A stretch of 64,000 bases of DNA from positions 1-64,000 of the forward strand of contig NZ_PENI01000041.1 of the NCBI RefSeq assembly GCF_003688995.1, in the 5' to 3' direction. The DNA comes from Streptomyces shenzhenensis (GTDB lineage Bacteria > Actinomycetota > Actinomycetes > Streptomycetales > Streptomycetaceae). The position numbers and the translations under genes are program-made. Below, piece after piece: positions 1 through 8,036 of the stretch; position 1 is the first letter of the stretch; the number at the start of each line of letters is the position of its first letter. The notes below the pieces were generated by a model. The model saw only the letters and a program-made list of their open reading frames with translations. It ran no database searches and was not told the DNA's origin.

Positions 1-2
1 TG

Positions 3-101
3 ATCAACGCCGTCCGGCGGGGATTACGCCAACTCCAGTACCGCCACGACGTCCTCGACGGCTGTCTCACCGGAACCGGACTCGTGCTCGCCCCACCCTG
101 A
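3..101 (+). CDS. 3' end of a hypothetical protein, cut by the window edge
   Basis: An open frame enters from the left edge and ends at TGA 99-101. The visible 32 residues run from INAVRRGLRQ to GTGLVLAPP and show no motif I recognise. The frame has high third-position G/C, which fits a real coding end. Product unknown. Confidence 0.4.
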   Translation: MNAVRRGLRQLQYRHDVLDGCLTGTGLVLAPP

Positions 102-134
102 CGACATCACGCTTTCAACGTCAGTAGTTTGGCG

Positions 135-447
135 ATGAGCGAGTTGGCCGAGCTAAGAAGGGAGATCCGCACGGGGCTGACGGAGATCAGGGGCAGCTGG
201 CCGTCCTCGTGGAGCGGACGCCTCGCACCGACGAGGATCTGAAGCAGCTCCGGGCGGACACCGATGAAGGCGGTTAAGCAGCTCCGAGGGCACCGAGGCC
301 GAGTTGAGGAAGCGCGACGAGGAGGCCAGGGCCCTGCGCACTGAAGTCGAGGCGCTGAAGCAGGGACGCTGGCCGCTCACCCAGCTCGGGGCCCTGGTCA
401 GCTTGGGCGTCCTGGTCGTCACCGTGGTCGCGTTCTTCGTCCGCTGA
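135..447 (+). pseudogene. Broken small coiled-coil membrane protein
   Basis: Starting at ATG 135 (MSELAELRREIRTGLTEIRG) and shifting frame twice, the sequence gives a charged helical region (QLAVLVERTPRTDEDLKQLR, then EAELRKRDEEARALRTEVEAL) and a C-terminal membrane segment (LGALVSLGVLVVTVVAFFVR) ending at TGA 445-447. No single frame spans it, and the length is not a multiple of three. The architecture resembles small actinobacterial proteins with a helical stalk and a C-terminal anchor. The frameshifts lie near 190 and 275. Function unknown. Confidence 0.5.
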
Positions 448-633
448 CACGATCTCCCCTGCATGCCCAGGACCGCAAGTGATGACCGGGCGGGAGTCAC
501 GAGGGTCATGGCGCGAGAGGCCAGGGCGCGATGTCAGTGACATCATGATAGTGATTTCCGCATGATGACGGTCGCCCGGCCGGGCGACACCTGGGCCTCT
601 TCCTACCTGTCAATACGGGAAGGCGGTGAGGAC

Positions 634-909
634 ATGAGCGACGCCGAGCAGGAGCCCACTGCGGCTGAAGCGACAGAGGCGGAGACCACCACCGAAGAGG
701 CACCAGCCACGGCTGAGGCCGTCCCCGCTGAAGGCGGGGAGCCGGCCGCCGAGGCGGCGGAGAGCAGTCCTGAAGAGCCCGCGGCCACCACGGGCGAGGA
801 AACCGGGACCGAGGAACCCACCGCCGCAGCAGAAGAGACCGGAACCGAGGAACCCGCCACACCCGCGTCTGAAGAGGGCGCGACCGAGGAACCGGCCACG
901 GAAGAGTAG
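634..909 (+). CDS. Highly acidic low-complexity protein (91 aa)
   Basis: ATG 634 follows a purine-rich ribosome binding site (GGAAGGCGGTGAGG), so I prefer it to the upstream ATGs at 562 and 565. The 91 residues are almost only Glu, Ala, Thr, Pro and Gly in imperfect repeats of the type TGTEEPA / TEEPATEE, and are predicted to be disordered and very acidic. There is no signal peptide or membrane segment. A strong hairpin follows 12 bp after the stop, which supports a transcribed unit. It could be a linker-like or charge-shield protein; no function can be assigned. Opposite-strand frames are shadows of its composition. Confidence 0.55.
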   Translation: MSDAEQEPTAAEATEAETTTEEAPATAEAVPAEGGEPAAEAAESSPEEPAATTGEETGTEEPTAAAEETGTEEPATPASEEGATEEPATEE

Positions 910-920
910 GAGACCGACCA

Positions 921-960
921 CGCCCCCTGCTACCCCCGCGCACGGGTGGTACAGGGGGCG
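921..960 (+). terminator. Hairpin after the acidic protein gene
   Basis: The arms CGCCCCCTG and CAGGGGGCG, extended by TACC/GGTA, form a strong stem just after the stop at 909. Typical of GC-rich terminators in streptomycetes, without a clear U tract. Confidence 0.6.
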
Positions 961-1177
961 CTTCGTTGCGTCCGGGGTCACTAATACGTCCGGGTGCATC
1001 CGGCCGGTCACCCGATGGGCTGCCTCCGCCGTGGACGGCCGTCGCGGCGAGCGGTCAGCATGGGCACCGGCGTGGTCCTCGGGGTTCCCAGCAGGTCACG
1101 CCGTGGTGCGCCCTGCCATTGGGCCCGGCGGGACACGTGCCACGCCAGGCGGGGCCCCTCATGAGACGGCGTGTAGG

Positions 1178-1205
1178 GGCCCTGCCCGCGAGGTCGACGT
1201 GCGGG
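1178..1205 (+). repeat. 28-bp imperfect direct repeat, copy 1
   Basis: GGCCC-GCCC-CGAG-TC-AC-TGCGGG is shared with 1547-1574. The variable positions are T/C once and G/A four times. Differences fall mostly on first codon positions if read as protein, so selection on protein is unlikely. Confidence 0.5.
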
Positions 1206-1546
1206 TGGGAAGCGGGGCGCGCACACTGGCTCTAGGTGTGGTTGCGTCTGTCTGCGCTGCTCTCGCCCGCACCACGGTATGCCTGACATGCCCTGGCACG
1301 GTTCCAGCGGACGGCTGTGCACAGGGGCGTATCACAGCGGATGCCAGGTGGGCGGGCACGCCGCCGGTTCAGATGGCAGGTACCTCAGTCCCGGGTCGTG
1401 CTGCCGTCCCTCACCCGTACGGCCGCTTCCTGAAGGGTGGCCGCGAGGCCGAGCGGTCTGCGTGGCCTGCAGCGGCTTGGCCTCCTGGGCTGCTCCGCAG
1501 GCCACGGCGGGGTGGGGTCCCTCGCACACATACGCTCCGCCCGAGA

Positions 1547-1574
1547 GGCCCCGCCCACGAGATCAACATGCGGG
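1547..1574 (+). repeat. 28-bp imperfect direct repeat, copy 2
   Basis: Partner of 1178-1205, 369 bp downstream, with 23 of 28 bases identical. See that entry. Confidence 0.5.
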
Positions 1575-1674
1575 CCGGGAGCCCCGCGCGCAGAAAAAGC
1601 CCAGGAACGGTTCGGTTAGGTTCTGGGCAGTCCGGGCCGCCCCCTATGCCACTGGGGTGCTTACGCCCTCTGTG

Positions 1675-1715
1675 CAGCCGGTCGGCGGTACTGTGCAGGG
1701 GGCGTTTTGCTGTGC
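1675..1715 (+). terminator. Hairpin followed by TTTT
   Basis: CGCCCTCTGTGCAG pairs with CTGTGCAGGGGGCG, allowing G-U pairs, and is followed by TTTTG. No gene lies directly upstream. It could end a transcript of the repeat region or be part of a structured RNA. Confidence 0.4.
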
Positions 1716-1931
1716 CCCAGGGGCGATTGGGTGGGCTCGCTCTCGGAGCGGGCGGCGGGCCCGCCAATCCGCCTCCAGAGATGCGATGTTGGGCGGAACA
1801 GGCGAATGCTACGGGCCTGCCCGTTGGTTCCTTCCGGGCCGATGTGGCGACTTGGGCCTCTGCTGACGCCCCCGTGCGACAGAAGCACATGTGTGTGCCG
1901 AACGCCTGGCCGTCGCCCGAATGCTCCGTCC

Positions 1932-2118
1932 GATTCGACGGCCCGATGTGCCGGCCGCCAGTATGAGCGTGGGTACCGTGCTGGGCCTTGCTGGCGCCTC
2001 TCATGCCCTGGCACGGCTGGCCCGTGCCGGGTGTGCCCCTCACCGACCGCGCGATCACATGAGGGGTGCACCCGCCCGCCGCTGGAGCGACCTCATCCTG
2101 ACACCAGTGGCTGCGGCT
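1932..2118 (+). repeat. ~187-bp degenerate repeat upstream of the MgtC-like gene
   Basis: Aligns with 3141-3325 in the same orientation. Shared blocks, in order: GATTCGACGGCC, a GGGTACC segment, CTCTCA..CCCGGCACGG-type and GGGTGTGCCCCTC blocks, CCCGCC..CCGCTGG, and CAG(T/C)GGCTGCGGC. The pair brackets the MgtC-like gene. Confidence 0.5.
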
Positions 2119-2259
2119 CCGCTCTCCCCACGGCCAGGGGAGGGCGGGGCCGCTTACCCATGAAGGTCAGCGTTTGAGGGGAGAGTGGACAGTGGGCCGG
2201 ACAGTCCTGGCGGTCAGCTAGCCGGGCATCGGAGCCACGGTCCGCGCAGGGAGGCCAGT

Positions 2260-3030
2260 GTGCAGGTGATCGCCTCAGCTCTTTGGGGGTTCGGCCACGG
2301 GCAGGGCGCCAGGCAGTTCGCCGAGCTGGGACTGTCGCTGCTGCTGTCCTCGCTGATCGGGCTGGAGCGGGCAGCGCGGCAGAAGAGCGGCGGCCTGCGT
2401 ACCCATACCCTCGTCGGGGTCGGCAGCACGCTGTTCATGGAGGTCTCCCAGCACGGGTTCATGCCGGTGCTCGGACACAATGTCGCCCTGGACCCGTCCC
2501 GGGTGGCGGCGCAGATCGTCTCCGGGATCGGATTCATCGGCGGTGGCCTGATCTTCGTGCGTCGCGATGTCGTCAAGGGACTGACCACGGCCGCCACCGT
2601 CTGGCTGACGTGCGCCATCGGCATGGCCTGCGGCGGGGGCCTGGCACTGCTGGCCACCGCGGCAACAGGGGTGCACTTCCTCGTCGTCCGGGGCTACCCG
2701 CCGCTGACGCGCCGGCTCGGTCCAGGCCTGTCGGCCCAGCAGGTCGAACTGCAATTGTCGTACCAGGTCGGCAGAAGCCTTCTGCCACGCATCCTGGAGC
2801 TGTGTACCGGCCGAGGCTTCAGCGTCCTTGACACCCGCATCGGCCGTGCCCCGTGGGAAGAAACCGAGACACTCCAGCCCCCGGCCGAATACGAGATGCC
2901 TGCGCCCGCCGTCGCCCAGGTGCTGCTGCGCCTGGAAGGACGTGGGGAAGTACACCAGCTCGTAGGAGAAATCGCCGAGCTGCACGGCGTCCTGACCGCC
3001 GAGATCAGACACGACGTGGACGCTGTCTGA
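2260..3030 (+). CDS. MgtC/SapB-family membrane protein
   Basis: GTG 2260 follows GGGAGG at 2249-2254, which decides this start over an upstream in-frame ATG at 2185. The 256-aa protein has the MgtC-type N-terminal half with about four membrane helices. It carries the conserved LIGLERAARQKSGGLRTHTL motif, then GIGFIGGGLIF and KGLTTAATVWL. The soluble C-terminal half (about 150-256) looks like an ACT-like regulatory domain. Members are linked to Mg2+ limitation and, in pathogens, to control of ATP synthase; here the role is inferred from family only. It stands alone between the two copies of a degenerate repeat. No riboswitch was recognised upstream. Confidence 0.85.
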   Translation: MQVIASALWGFGHGQGARQFAELGLSLLLSSLIGLERAARQKSGGLRTHTLVGVGSTLFMEVSQHGFMPVLGHNVALDPSRVAAQIVSGIGFIGGGLIFVRRDVVKGLTTAATVWLTCAIGMACGGGLALLATAATGVHFLVVRGYPPLTRRLGPGLSAQQVELQLSYQVGRSLLPRILELCTGRGFSVLDTRIGRAPWEETETLQPPAEYEMPAPAVAQVLLRLEGRGEVHQLVGEIAELHGVLTAEIRHDVDAV

Positions 3031-3140
3031 ACGCCGCGCCCCGCACGACACGGCGGTGACCGTGGTGCAGCGCTGCTCACCCCGTGAACCACGGCTCGGC
3101 TGAGGGTCTCCGGCGAGCCCATAACCCGACTGTCCCACCT

Positions 3141-3325
3141 GATTCGACGGCCTGCCGAGGCGCCACGAGCATGAACCCTGGGTACCGCCGTGGGTCTCTG
3201 GCACCTCTCAGACCCGGCACGGCGGGTCCGCGCAGGGTGTGCCCCTCGTAGATCGCAGCGCCTGGTAAGGAGCACACCCGCCCTCCGCTGGTCCAGTCTC
3301 ACCTCTGGCACCAGCGGCTGCGGCC
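3141..3325 (+). repeat. ~185-bp degenerate repeat downstream of the MgtC-like gene
   Basis: Second copy of the element at 1932-2118, same orientation. It lies in the 320-bp gap between the MgtC-like gene and an integrase remnant. I see no gene in that gap. Confidence 0.5.
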
Positions 3326-3350
3326 CCGGCCTTCCGCGGTCAGTGCTTGG

Positions 3351-3572
3351 GTTCTACCTAACAGTCCTCGCAACACGCCGGGCACCGGCTGGGACCTGCG
3401 CGAGTACCGCCATTCCGCTCTCGCCCACCTCGGTGAGCAGGGCGCCTCCCTGCTGCTGATGGCGAAGTCTCGGCACAAGAAGCCGGAGCACGTCCGCCGC
3501 TGCTTCAAGCCGTCCCCCGAGGCGATCTCGGAGCTGACCAGCCTGCTCGCCCCCGGCAACGCACACCGCTGA
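3351..3572 (+). pseudogene. C-terminal remnant of a tyrosine recombinase with the nucleophile lost
   Basis: In frame to TGA 3570-3572, the segment reads GWDLREYRHSALAHLGEQGA, MAKSRHKKPEHVRRCFKPSP and so on. This matches the end of actinobacterial tyrosine recombinases: RHS box, the SRHK region in place of LGHSS, then the tyrosine motif. The expected VRRYFKPS is VRRCFKPS here, so the catalytic Tyr is replaced by Cys. No N-terminal part is present. A dead integrase tail. Confidence 0.7.
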
Positions 3573-3931
3573 CCTTTCGTAGCTATGGTGATCTTGGAGT
3601 GGGGTTGTGCGCCGGCCGCCTACCAAGCGCGGGTGACCGCCTGGATTGCCGTGTCACTAAGCCGACCAGGCACGTAGCCTAGGACGGACACCGTCAGGGA
3701 CTGCTTCGCCGTCGCCTGAGCTGCTCGGTGAGACCACTCGCCACGCGTTGGAGCGGCTACTTGACTCGCAGTTGCCTCACGAACTGGACTGGACCTGCGG
3801 CAGATCTGCTGCGGGCGACCATCGACACCGTGCTCTGCGGGAACGGTCCGCTCAGCAGACCGCGGCACCGACGGCGCAGGACTCCGGGCGGTCGTTCCGA
3901 CGGCCCGCGATGATGAGCAGGAGGTGGGCTC
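3573..3931. other. Gap of about 360 bp with no recognisable gene
   Basis: Short frames on both strands lack start signals and family matches. A minus-strand frame ending near 3620 has a coherent tail (SLTVSVLGYVPGRLSDTAI) that could be a gene relic, but I cannot identify it. The last bases hold the GGAGG site of the dehydrogenase. Confidence 0.4.
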
Positions 3932-4687
3932 GTGACTGGGGCAGAGGGCCGGGTGGCATTGGTGACAGGGGCCAGCAGCGGAATCGGTGCAGCCACCGCG
4001 GGTCTCCTTGCCGCGCGAGGGATGCGCGTGGTGGTCAACTACCTGCGCAACACCAAGGCGGCCGACGAGGTCGTGGCCGGCATCGAGGCCGCAGGCGGGC
4101 AGGCCATGGCCGTGCAGGCCGACGTGCGCGAGGCAGCAGCCGTCGCGAGCATGATCGAACAGATCCAGGCGGCGTGGGGCGACATCGACGTGCTCGTGCA
4201 CAACGCACTGATCCCGTATGCGGTCAAGTCGTTCCAGGGCATGACGTGGGAGGAGCTGGGCGGCAAGATCGACGCCGAGATGCATGCGGCGTTCGCGGTC
4301 ACCAAGGCCGTCCTGCCCGCCATGAGTGAACGGGGCTGGGGACGCATCGTCTACATCAGCACCGGCCTCAGCCGCCGACCCCGGGCGGGCATGATCGCGC
4401 TGGGCGCGGCCAAGGCCGCCCTGGAGCAGTTCGCCCGCTACCTCGCCCAGGAACTGGGCCCGCAGGGCATCACGGTCAACATCGTCGCAGCCGGCCCGGT
4501 GGAGGACACCCGCATGGGATCCGCGCTCGACGAGAAGACCAAGCAGCGGCAAGTGGCCCTCACCCCCGTGGGCCGCCTGGCACGCCCGGCCGACATCGCC
4601 CAAGCAGTCGCTTTCTACGCCAGCGAGGACAACTCCTTCATGACCGGCACCACAGCCGCGGTCAACGGCGGAATGTCGATGGACTGA
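3932..4687 (+). CDS. Short-chain dehydrogenase/reductase with a replaced catalytic tyrosine
   Basis: GTG 3932 lies 7 bp after GGAGG. The 251-aa protein has the Rossmann nucleotide motif TGASSGIG (about residues 13-20), DVREAAAV after beta-4 and the active-site strand IVYISTGLS. The usual YxxxK reads LGAAK, so Lys is present but Tyr is Leu. The NNAG motif reads HNAL. The rest (ITVNIVAAGPVE, FMTGTTAAVNGGMSMD) is typical of the classical family. It may bind NAD(P) without ordinary dehydrogenase chemistry, or belong to a divergent subfamily. The next gene starts about 100 bp downstream on the same strand and may be co-transcribed. Confidence 0.85.
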   Translation: MTGAEGRVALVTGASSGIGAATAGLLAARGMRVVVNYLRNTKAADEVVAGIEAAGGQAMAVQADVREAAAVASMIEQIQAAWGDIDVLVHNALIPYAVKSFQGMTWEELGGKIDAEMHAAFAVTKAVLPAMSERGWGRIVYISTGLSRRPRAGMIALGAAKAALEQFARYLAQELGPQGITVNIVAAGPVEDTRMGSALDEKTKQRQVALTPVGRLARPADIAQAVAFYASEDNSFMTGTTAAVNGGMSMD

Positions 4688-4791
4688 CAGCCCGACCGGC
4701 ATCCGCCGCACCGTCACCTCAGCACCCCACGCCGCGCCGTCCCACGCTCGTGCAGGACGGCGCGGCGATGAAAGGATCAAGGAACAGCTGC

Positions 4792-5664
4792 ATGTACAGG
4801 ATCGATCTTGCCTACGTCGGGCGGGGCCTGCACGAGGAACTGGCCGCCTACATCGCCGACCAGCAGGACTACTACGCCGACGAGGGCGTCCACGTCGCAC
4901 TGCGCGACGGCTGCACCTGGGACATCGAACGGCTGCGCCGCTGCGCCACCATCGGGCTCGGCCGGGCACTGCTCTCCCGCCTGACCGGCGGCATCCCGTG
5001 GGTCGCCCTCAACGTCAACACCCACCACCCGCTGTTCTGGTTCCTCGCCCGCCCCGGCCTGACCTCCCTGACCGACCTGGCCGGCCGACGACTGGCGGTA
5101 CACGCCCCCCGCACCCCACCCGGGTGCTTCGCCCGGATCGTGCTGCGCAAGGCCGGCCTCGATCCCGACCGCGACGTCGACACCGTCGTCCGCTCGCCCG
5201 GCGACTACGGCATGGACCTGCGCCGGCTGCGCGAGGGCACGATCGATGCCGCCTACGTCGGCAGCACCATGGCGCCCGAGGCGGTCGCCGCTGAGCAGGG
5301 CTGGCAGGTGCCGGCCTGGGTTGGTGACCACTTCCAGATCCCCACCGTGGGCGTGGCCGTCGACCCCACCTGCATCGACCCGGACGACCCTGCGGTCCAG
5401 GCCGTCGTTCGAGCCCACCGGCGCGCCCTGCAGGTGATCCACAACGACCCCGACACCACCGTGCGGCACATGCGGACGTTTCTCGGCGGACATACCGAGG
5501 ACGAAGTCCGAGCCCACTACGAGACGTTCATCGCGCCATACTTCACCACCGACGGCCAGGCCGACCTCGCGGTCGGCGGCAGCGCGATCATCGAGGTCGC
5601 CGCCGAACTCGATGTCCCCGCCACCGTCACGGCAGCCGAGTTCTACCGCAACGCCGCAGCCTAG
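4792..5664 (+). CDS. NMT1/THI5-like substrate-binding domain protein without a signal peptide
   Basis: From ATG 4792 (AAGGA 9 bp upstream) the protein is 290 aa; ATG 4768 is an alternative start. The N-terminus MYRIDLAYVGRGLHEELAAY and the fold order (DEGVHVAL, LTDLAGRRLAVH, PPGCFARIVLRKAGLDP, GTIDAAYVGS) match type-2 periplasmic-binding proteins of the NMT1/SsuA class, which bind pyrimidine, sulfonate or aromatic ligands. No signal peptide, lipobox or membrane segment is visible, so it is probably cytoplasmic. Some such proteins act as enzymes or sensors rather than transporter subunits. No permease or ATPase is near. The short-chain dehydrogenase upstream suggests a shared small-molecule pathway. 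Confidence 0.65.
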   Translation: MYRIDLAYVGRGLHEELAAYIADQQDYYADEGVHVALRDGCTWDIERLRRCATIGLGRALLSRLTGGIPWVALNVNTHHPLFWFLARPGLTSLTDLAGRRLAVHAPRTPPGCFARIVLRKAGLDPDRDVDTVVRSPGDYGMDLRRLREGTIDAAYVGSTMAPEAVAAEQGWQVPAWVGDHFQIPTVGVAVDPTCIDPDDPAVQAVVRAHRRALQVIHNDPDTTVRHMRTFLGGHTEDEVRAHYETFIAPYFTTDGQADLAVGGSAIIEVAAELDVPATVTAAEFYRNAAA

Positions 5665-5889
5665 AAGCGCGGCGACGCCGCGCTGTCAAAGCGCGGGCAG
5701 TACCTCAAGACCACCCACGCAGAGACCTCCGCGGCCGCTCGTTGGCCAGGAGCTCCAGGCGGCTGTGCGACCCCGAGTCGACACTCGGGCCGCGCCACAC
5801 CTACACGGCAGAAAGACTTATCCCCAAGAGCCCGGAGCTCGCGTCGGCAAGCTGTCACAGCCTCATGAACGATCGAAGCCGCCCCTGGG

Positions 5890-6294
5890 TCAGGCCCTGC
5901 CGTTTTCCCTGCCCGGCATCGGCTCAGCGAGTGCTGTCCGCCATTCAGGGGCACCGAAGGCGTCCGCGAAGTACTGCGTCTCGTGCGCCACATGCCCGTG
6001 GGCAAATTGCATAATGCTCACTGAGTAGGTGGGCACCCCGTCGTATGTGATGACGCACTCGCTCACCCACAGATCCCCGCCGCCGACGATCCGGTGGACG
6101 GTGAAGTGCCGACTGGCAGGGTGCCCGCCGCGTTGCGCCGAAATCGTCGCGCGGCCCCGGAATCGTTCACCTGACTGGGAGTAGTCCAGGATCGCGTCCG
6201 CAGCGTAGATGGCGTGCTCGGCTTCGGTATCTCCACGTTCCGACGCCCGCCAGTGTTCCTCGACTGCGGCCCTGGTCCGGATGTCAGCATCCAT
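5890..6294 (-). CDS. SnoaL-like / NTF2-fold protein
   Basis: ATG 6294 (MDADIRTRAAVEEHWRASER) follows GAGGGG by 8 bp, so the longer frame reaching 6468 is not needed. The 134-aa protein has the alpha+beta pattern of SnoaL-like cone-fold proteins: an N-terminal helix, AIYAADAILDYSQSGERFRG, RHFTVHRIVGGGDLWVSE, and the final strand TYSVSIMQFAHGHVAHETQY. Such proteins serve as cyclases, isomerases, hydroxylases or binding proteins, so the reaction is not predictable. It has no operon partner; the two-component genes on the same strand lie 240 bp upstream. Confidence 0.75.
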   Translation of the reverse strand: MDADIRTRAAVEEHWRASERGDTEAEHAIYAADAILDYSQSGERFRGRATISAQRGGHPASRHFTVHRIVGGGDLWVSECVITYDGVPTYSVSIMQFAHGHVAHETQYFADAFGAPEWRTALAEPMPGRENGRA

Positions 6295-6536
6295 CGCACT
6301 GTCCCCTCTGCGGGCGGCCGGAGCGATCCGGGGGACCTGGGAACGCTTCGAGGCTCCCCAGGATGCCGGGCCGTTGAACGTAATGGGCATCGGTGACGGC
6401 GTAGATCGCCGAGGCGGCGACTCATCTTTAAGGACACTGCGATTCAATTCCCCGACCGGGGTGACCAAGCATCACGGCCAAGGGACCGGAGCAGACCGAA
6501 AGTCCTGACAAACACGCCTCCGATCCACTGCAGAGA

Positions 6537-8033
6537 CTACTTGTCACTTCGGGAGTGGAGTGCCGTGTCGGGCCTCGTCGGACTGGGCGATCGGTAGTAC
6601 ATCCTCGTGGTGTCCGGCCTGCTCATGGTGCCCGGCCCCGTCGGCTGGTCCTCCGCCGGCTGGTGCTCGACGGGCAGCAATACGACCAGTCGGGCACCAG
6701 GCCTGTTGTCCTCGATGTGGGCGGTGCCGTGGTGTGCGGTGACGATGTCGCGGACGATGGCGAGGCCCAGGCCGGTTCCGCCGGTGTCTCGGGCGCGGGC
6801 GTCGTCGAGTCGTGTGAAGCGTCCGAAGACCCGCTCGCGGTCTGCTTCGGGGATGCCTGGGCCGTCGTCCGCCACGACCAGTTGTGCGGTGCCGTGCTGG
6901 GTGTGCAGGGTGACGTCGATCCGCGTCTCGGCGTGCCGCAGGGCGTTGTCCAGCAGATTTCGTACCACCCGGGCGAGGGCGTCCGCGTCGCCCTGTACGC
7001 GTGCCGCGCCGACGGAGTGCTGGTCGATGATGAGCGGGGTGCGCCGACGCGCCTCACGTACCTCGGTGTAGACGACCTCGTCCAGGTCGACGGGGCGGGT
7101 CCGCAGCCGGGGCCGGGCGTCCAGCCGGGCCAGTTGGAGCAGGTCGTCGACGAGTCTGGTGAGCCGTTCGCTTTCCTGGAGGAGACCGGTGGCGAGGCTG
7201 TGCCCGTCGACCGCGCCGGGGTGGTGGGCGGCGACTTCCAGGCGGGTGTGGAGCGTGCTGAGGGGGTTGCGCAGTTCGTGGGCGGCGTCCGCGACGAACC
7301 GCCGTTGCCGTCGGGCTGCGGTGTCCAGTCGGGCGAGCAGGTCGTTGAAGGTTGTGGCCAGCCGACCGAGCGCGTCGTCGGCGGGCGGTACGTTGACGCG
7401 TCGGTTCAGGTCAGACGCGGTGATCTCGGCGGTCTGGGCGCGGAGGGCGTCCACCGGGCGCAGCGCGCGCCCGGTGAGCAGCCAGACCACGCCGGTGAGC
7501 AGGGCGACGACCGCCGGTACGCCGGTGGCCAGGGCCGCGGTGAGCTGCGCGAGACCGTGGTCGACGCTCTCGGTGGGTACGGCGACGTACACGGTCACCG
7601 GGGTGCGAGGGGTACCCGCGGGGATGCCGACGGCACGCCAGGTGCCGCCTTGCCCGATGGGGATGTCGTTGACGGTGTGCGCGCGGGGGGTGTCCGAACG
7701 GCTCGCGGGAAAGCCGAACGCACGGGGGTGGCCTCGCAGGTTGGACGAGCTGGCCAGCACGACGCCCTTGCCGTCGACGACCTGGACGGCTCCTTCTCCG
7801 TGGCCGATGGAAGGCACGTTCGGGGGGATGTGGTCGCTGCCCGTGTCCGAGGCGACGACCTGGGCGCGTTGCAGGGCGGTCTGGTCGAGGCCGCTGATCA
7901 GACTGGCGTGCAGCCAGACGACGAGCAGTACGGTCGCTCCGGTCAGCCCGGCCGCGATGACCGCGGTTGCGGCGGCGGTCAGCCGCAGGCGCAGCGACCG
8001 GCGTGCCCACCAGGAGCGGAGGCCGGCGGTCAC
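6537..8033 (-). CDS. Membrane sensor histidine kinase, CutS-like
   Basis: GTG 8033 lies 3 bp after the stop of the response-regulator gene, so the two form one operon. The 498-aa protein has a short cytoplasmic N-terminus, a first membrane helix (about 16-42) and an extracellular sensor region. A second helix (about 165-185) precedes a HAMP segment. The H box is FVADAAHELRNPLSTL (His near 252), followed by the N box NLLDNALRHA and the ATP-binding motifs DDGPGIP and GGTGLGLAIV. All catalytic motifs are present. The tail after about 450 is Pro/Thr/Arg-rich. Family and gene order match the CutRS-type systems of streptomycetes; the signal sensed is unknown. Confidence 0.9.
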   Translation of the reverse strand: MTAGLRSWWARRSLRLRLTAAATAVIAAGLTGATVLLVVWLHASLISGLDQTALQRAQVVASDTGSDHIPPNVPSIGHGEGAVQVVDGKGVVLASSSNLRGHPRAFGFPASRSDTPRAHTVNDIPIGQGGTWRAVGIPAGTPRTPVTVYVAVPTESVDHGLAQLTAALATGVPAVVALLTGVVWLLTGRALRPVDALRAQTAEITASDLNRRVNVPPADDALGRLATTFNDLLARLDTAARRQRRFVADAAHELRNPLSTLHTRLEVAAHHPGAVDGHSLATGLLQESERLTRLVDDLLQLARLDARPRLRTRPVDLDEVVYTEVREARRRTPLIIDQHSVGAARVQGDADALARVVRNLLDNALRHAETRIDVTLHTQHGTAQLVVADDGPGIPEADRERVFGRFTRLDDARARDTGGTGLGLAIVRDIVTAHHGTAHIEDNRPGARLVVLLPVEHQPAEDQPTGPGTMSRPDTTRMYYRSPSPTRPDTALHSRSDK

Positions 8034-8036
8034 AAG

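Larger units (their letters stand above)
961..2259. other. 1.3 kb without a recognisable gene, containing degenerate repeats
   Basis: No frame on either strand encodes a family I know, and the long frames here look compositional. A 28-bp imperfect direct repeat lies at 1178-1205 and 1547-1574, differing mainly by G/A transitions. A second repeat at 1932-2118 is copied downstream of the MgtC-like gene. A hairpin with a T tract lies at 1675-1715. The segment may hold decayed repeats or structured RNA. Confidence 0.5.

Noticed and set aside
1031..2177. Several 150-310 codon frames on both strands
   Set aside because: No family, no ribosome sites, mutually overlapping; the region reads as repeats.
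2119..2259. Magnesium riboswitch (M-box or ykoK-type) before the MgtC-like gene
   Set aside because: I looked for a conserved core but saw none; only a generic GC-rich stem.
3620..4969. Long minus-strand frame opposite the dehydrogenase gene
   Set aside because: It is the antisense of a gene with clear family motifs and starts without a ribosome site; a shadow of GC-rich codon use.
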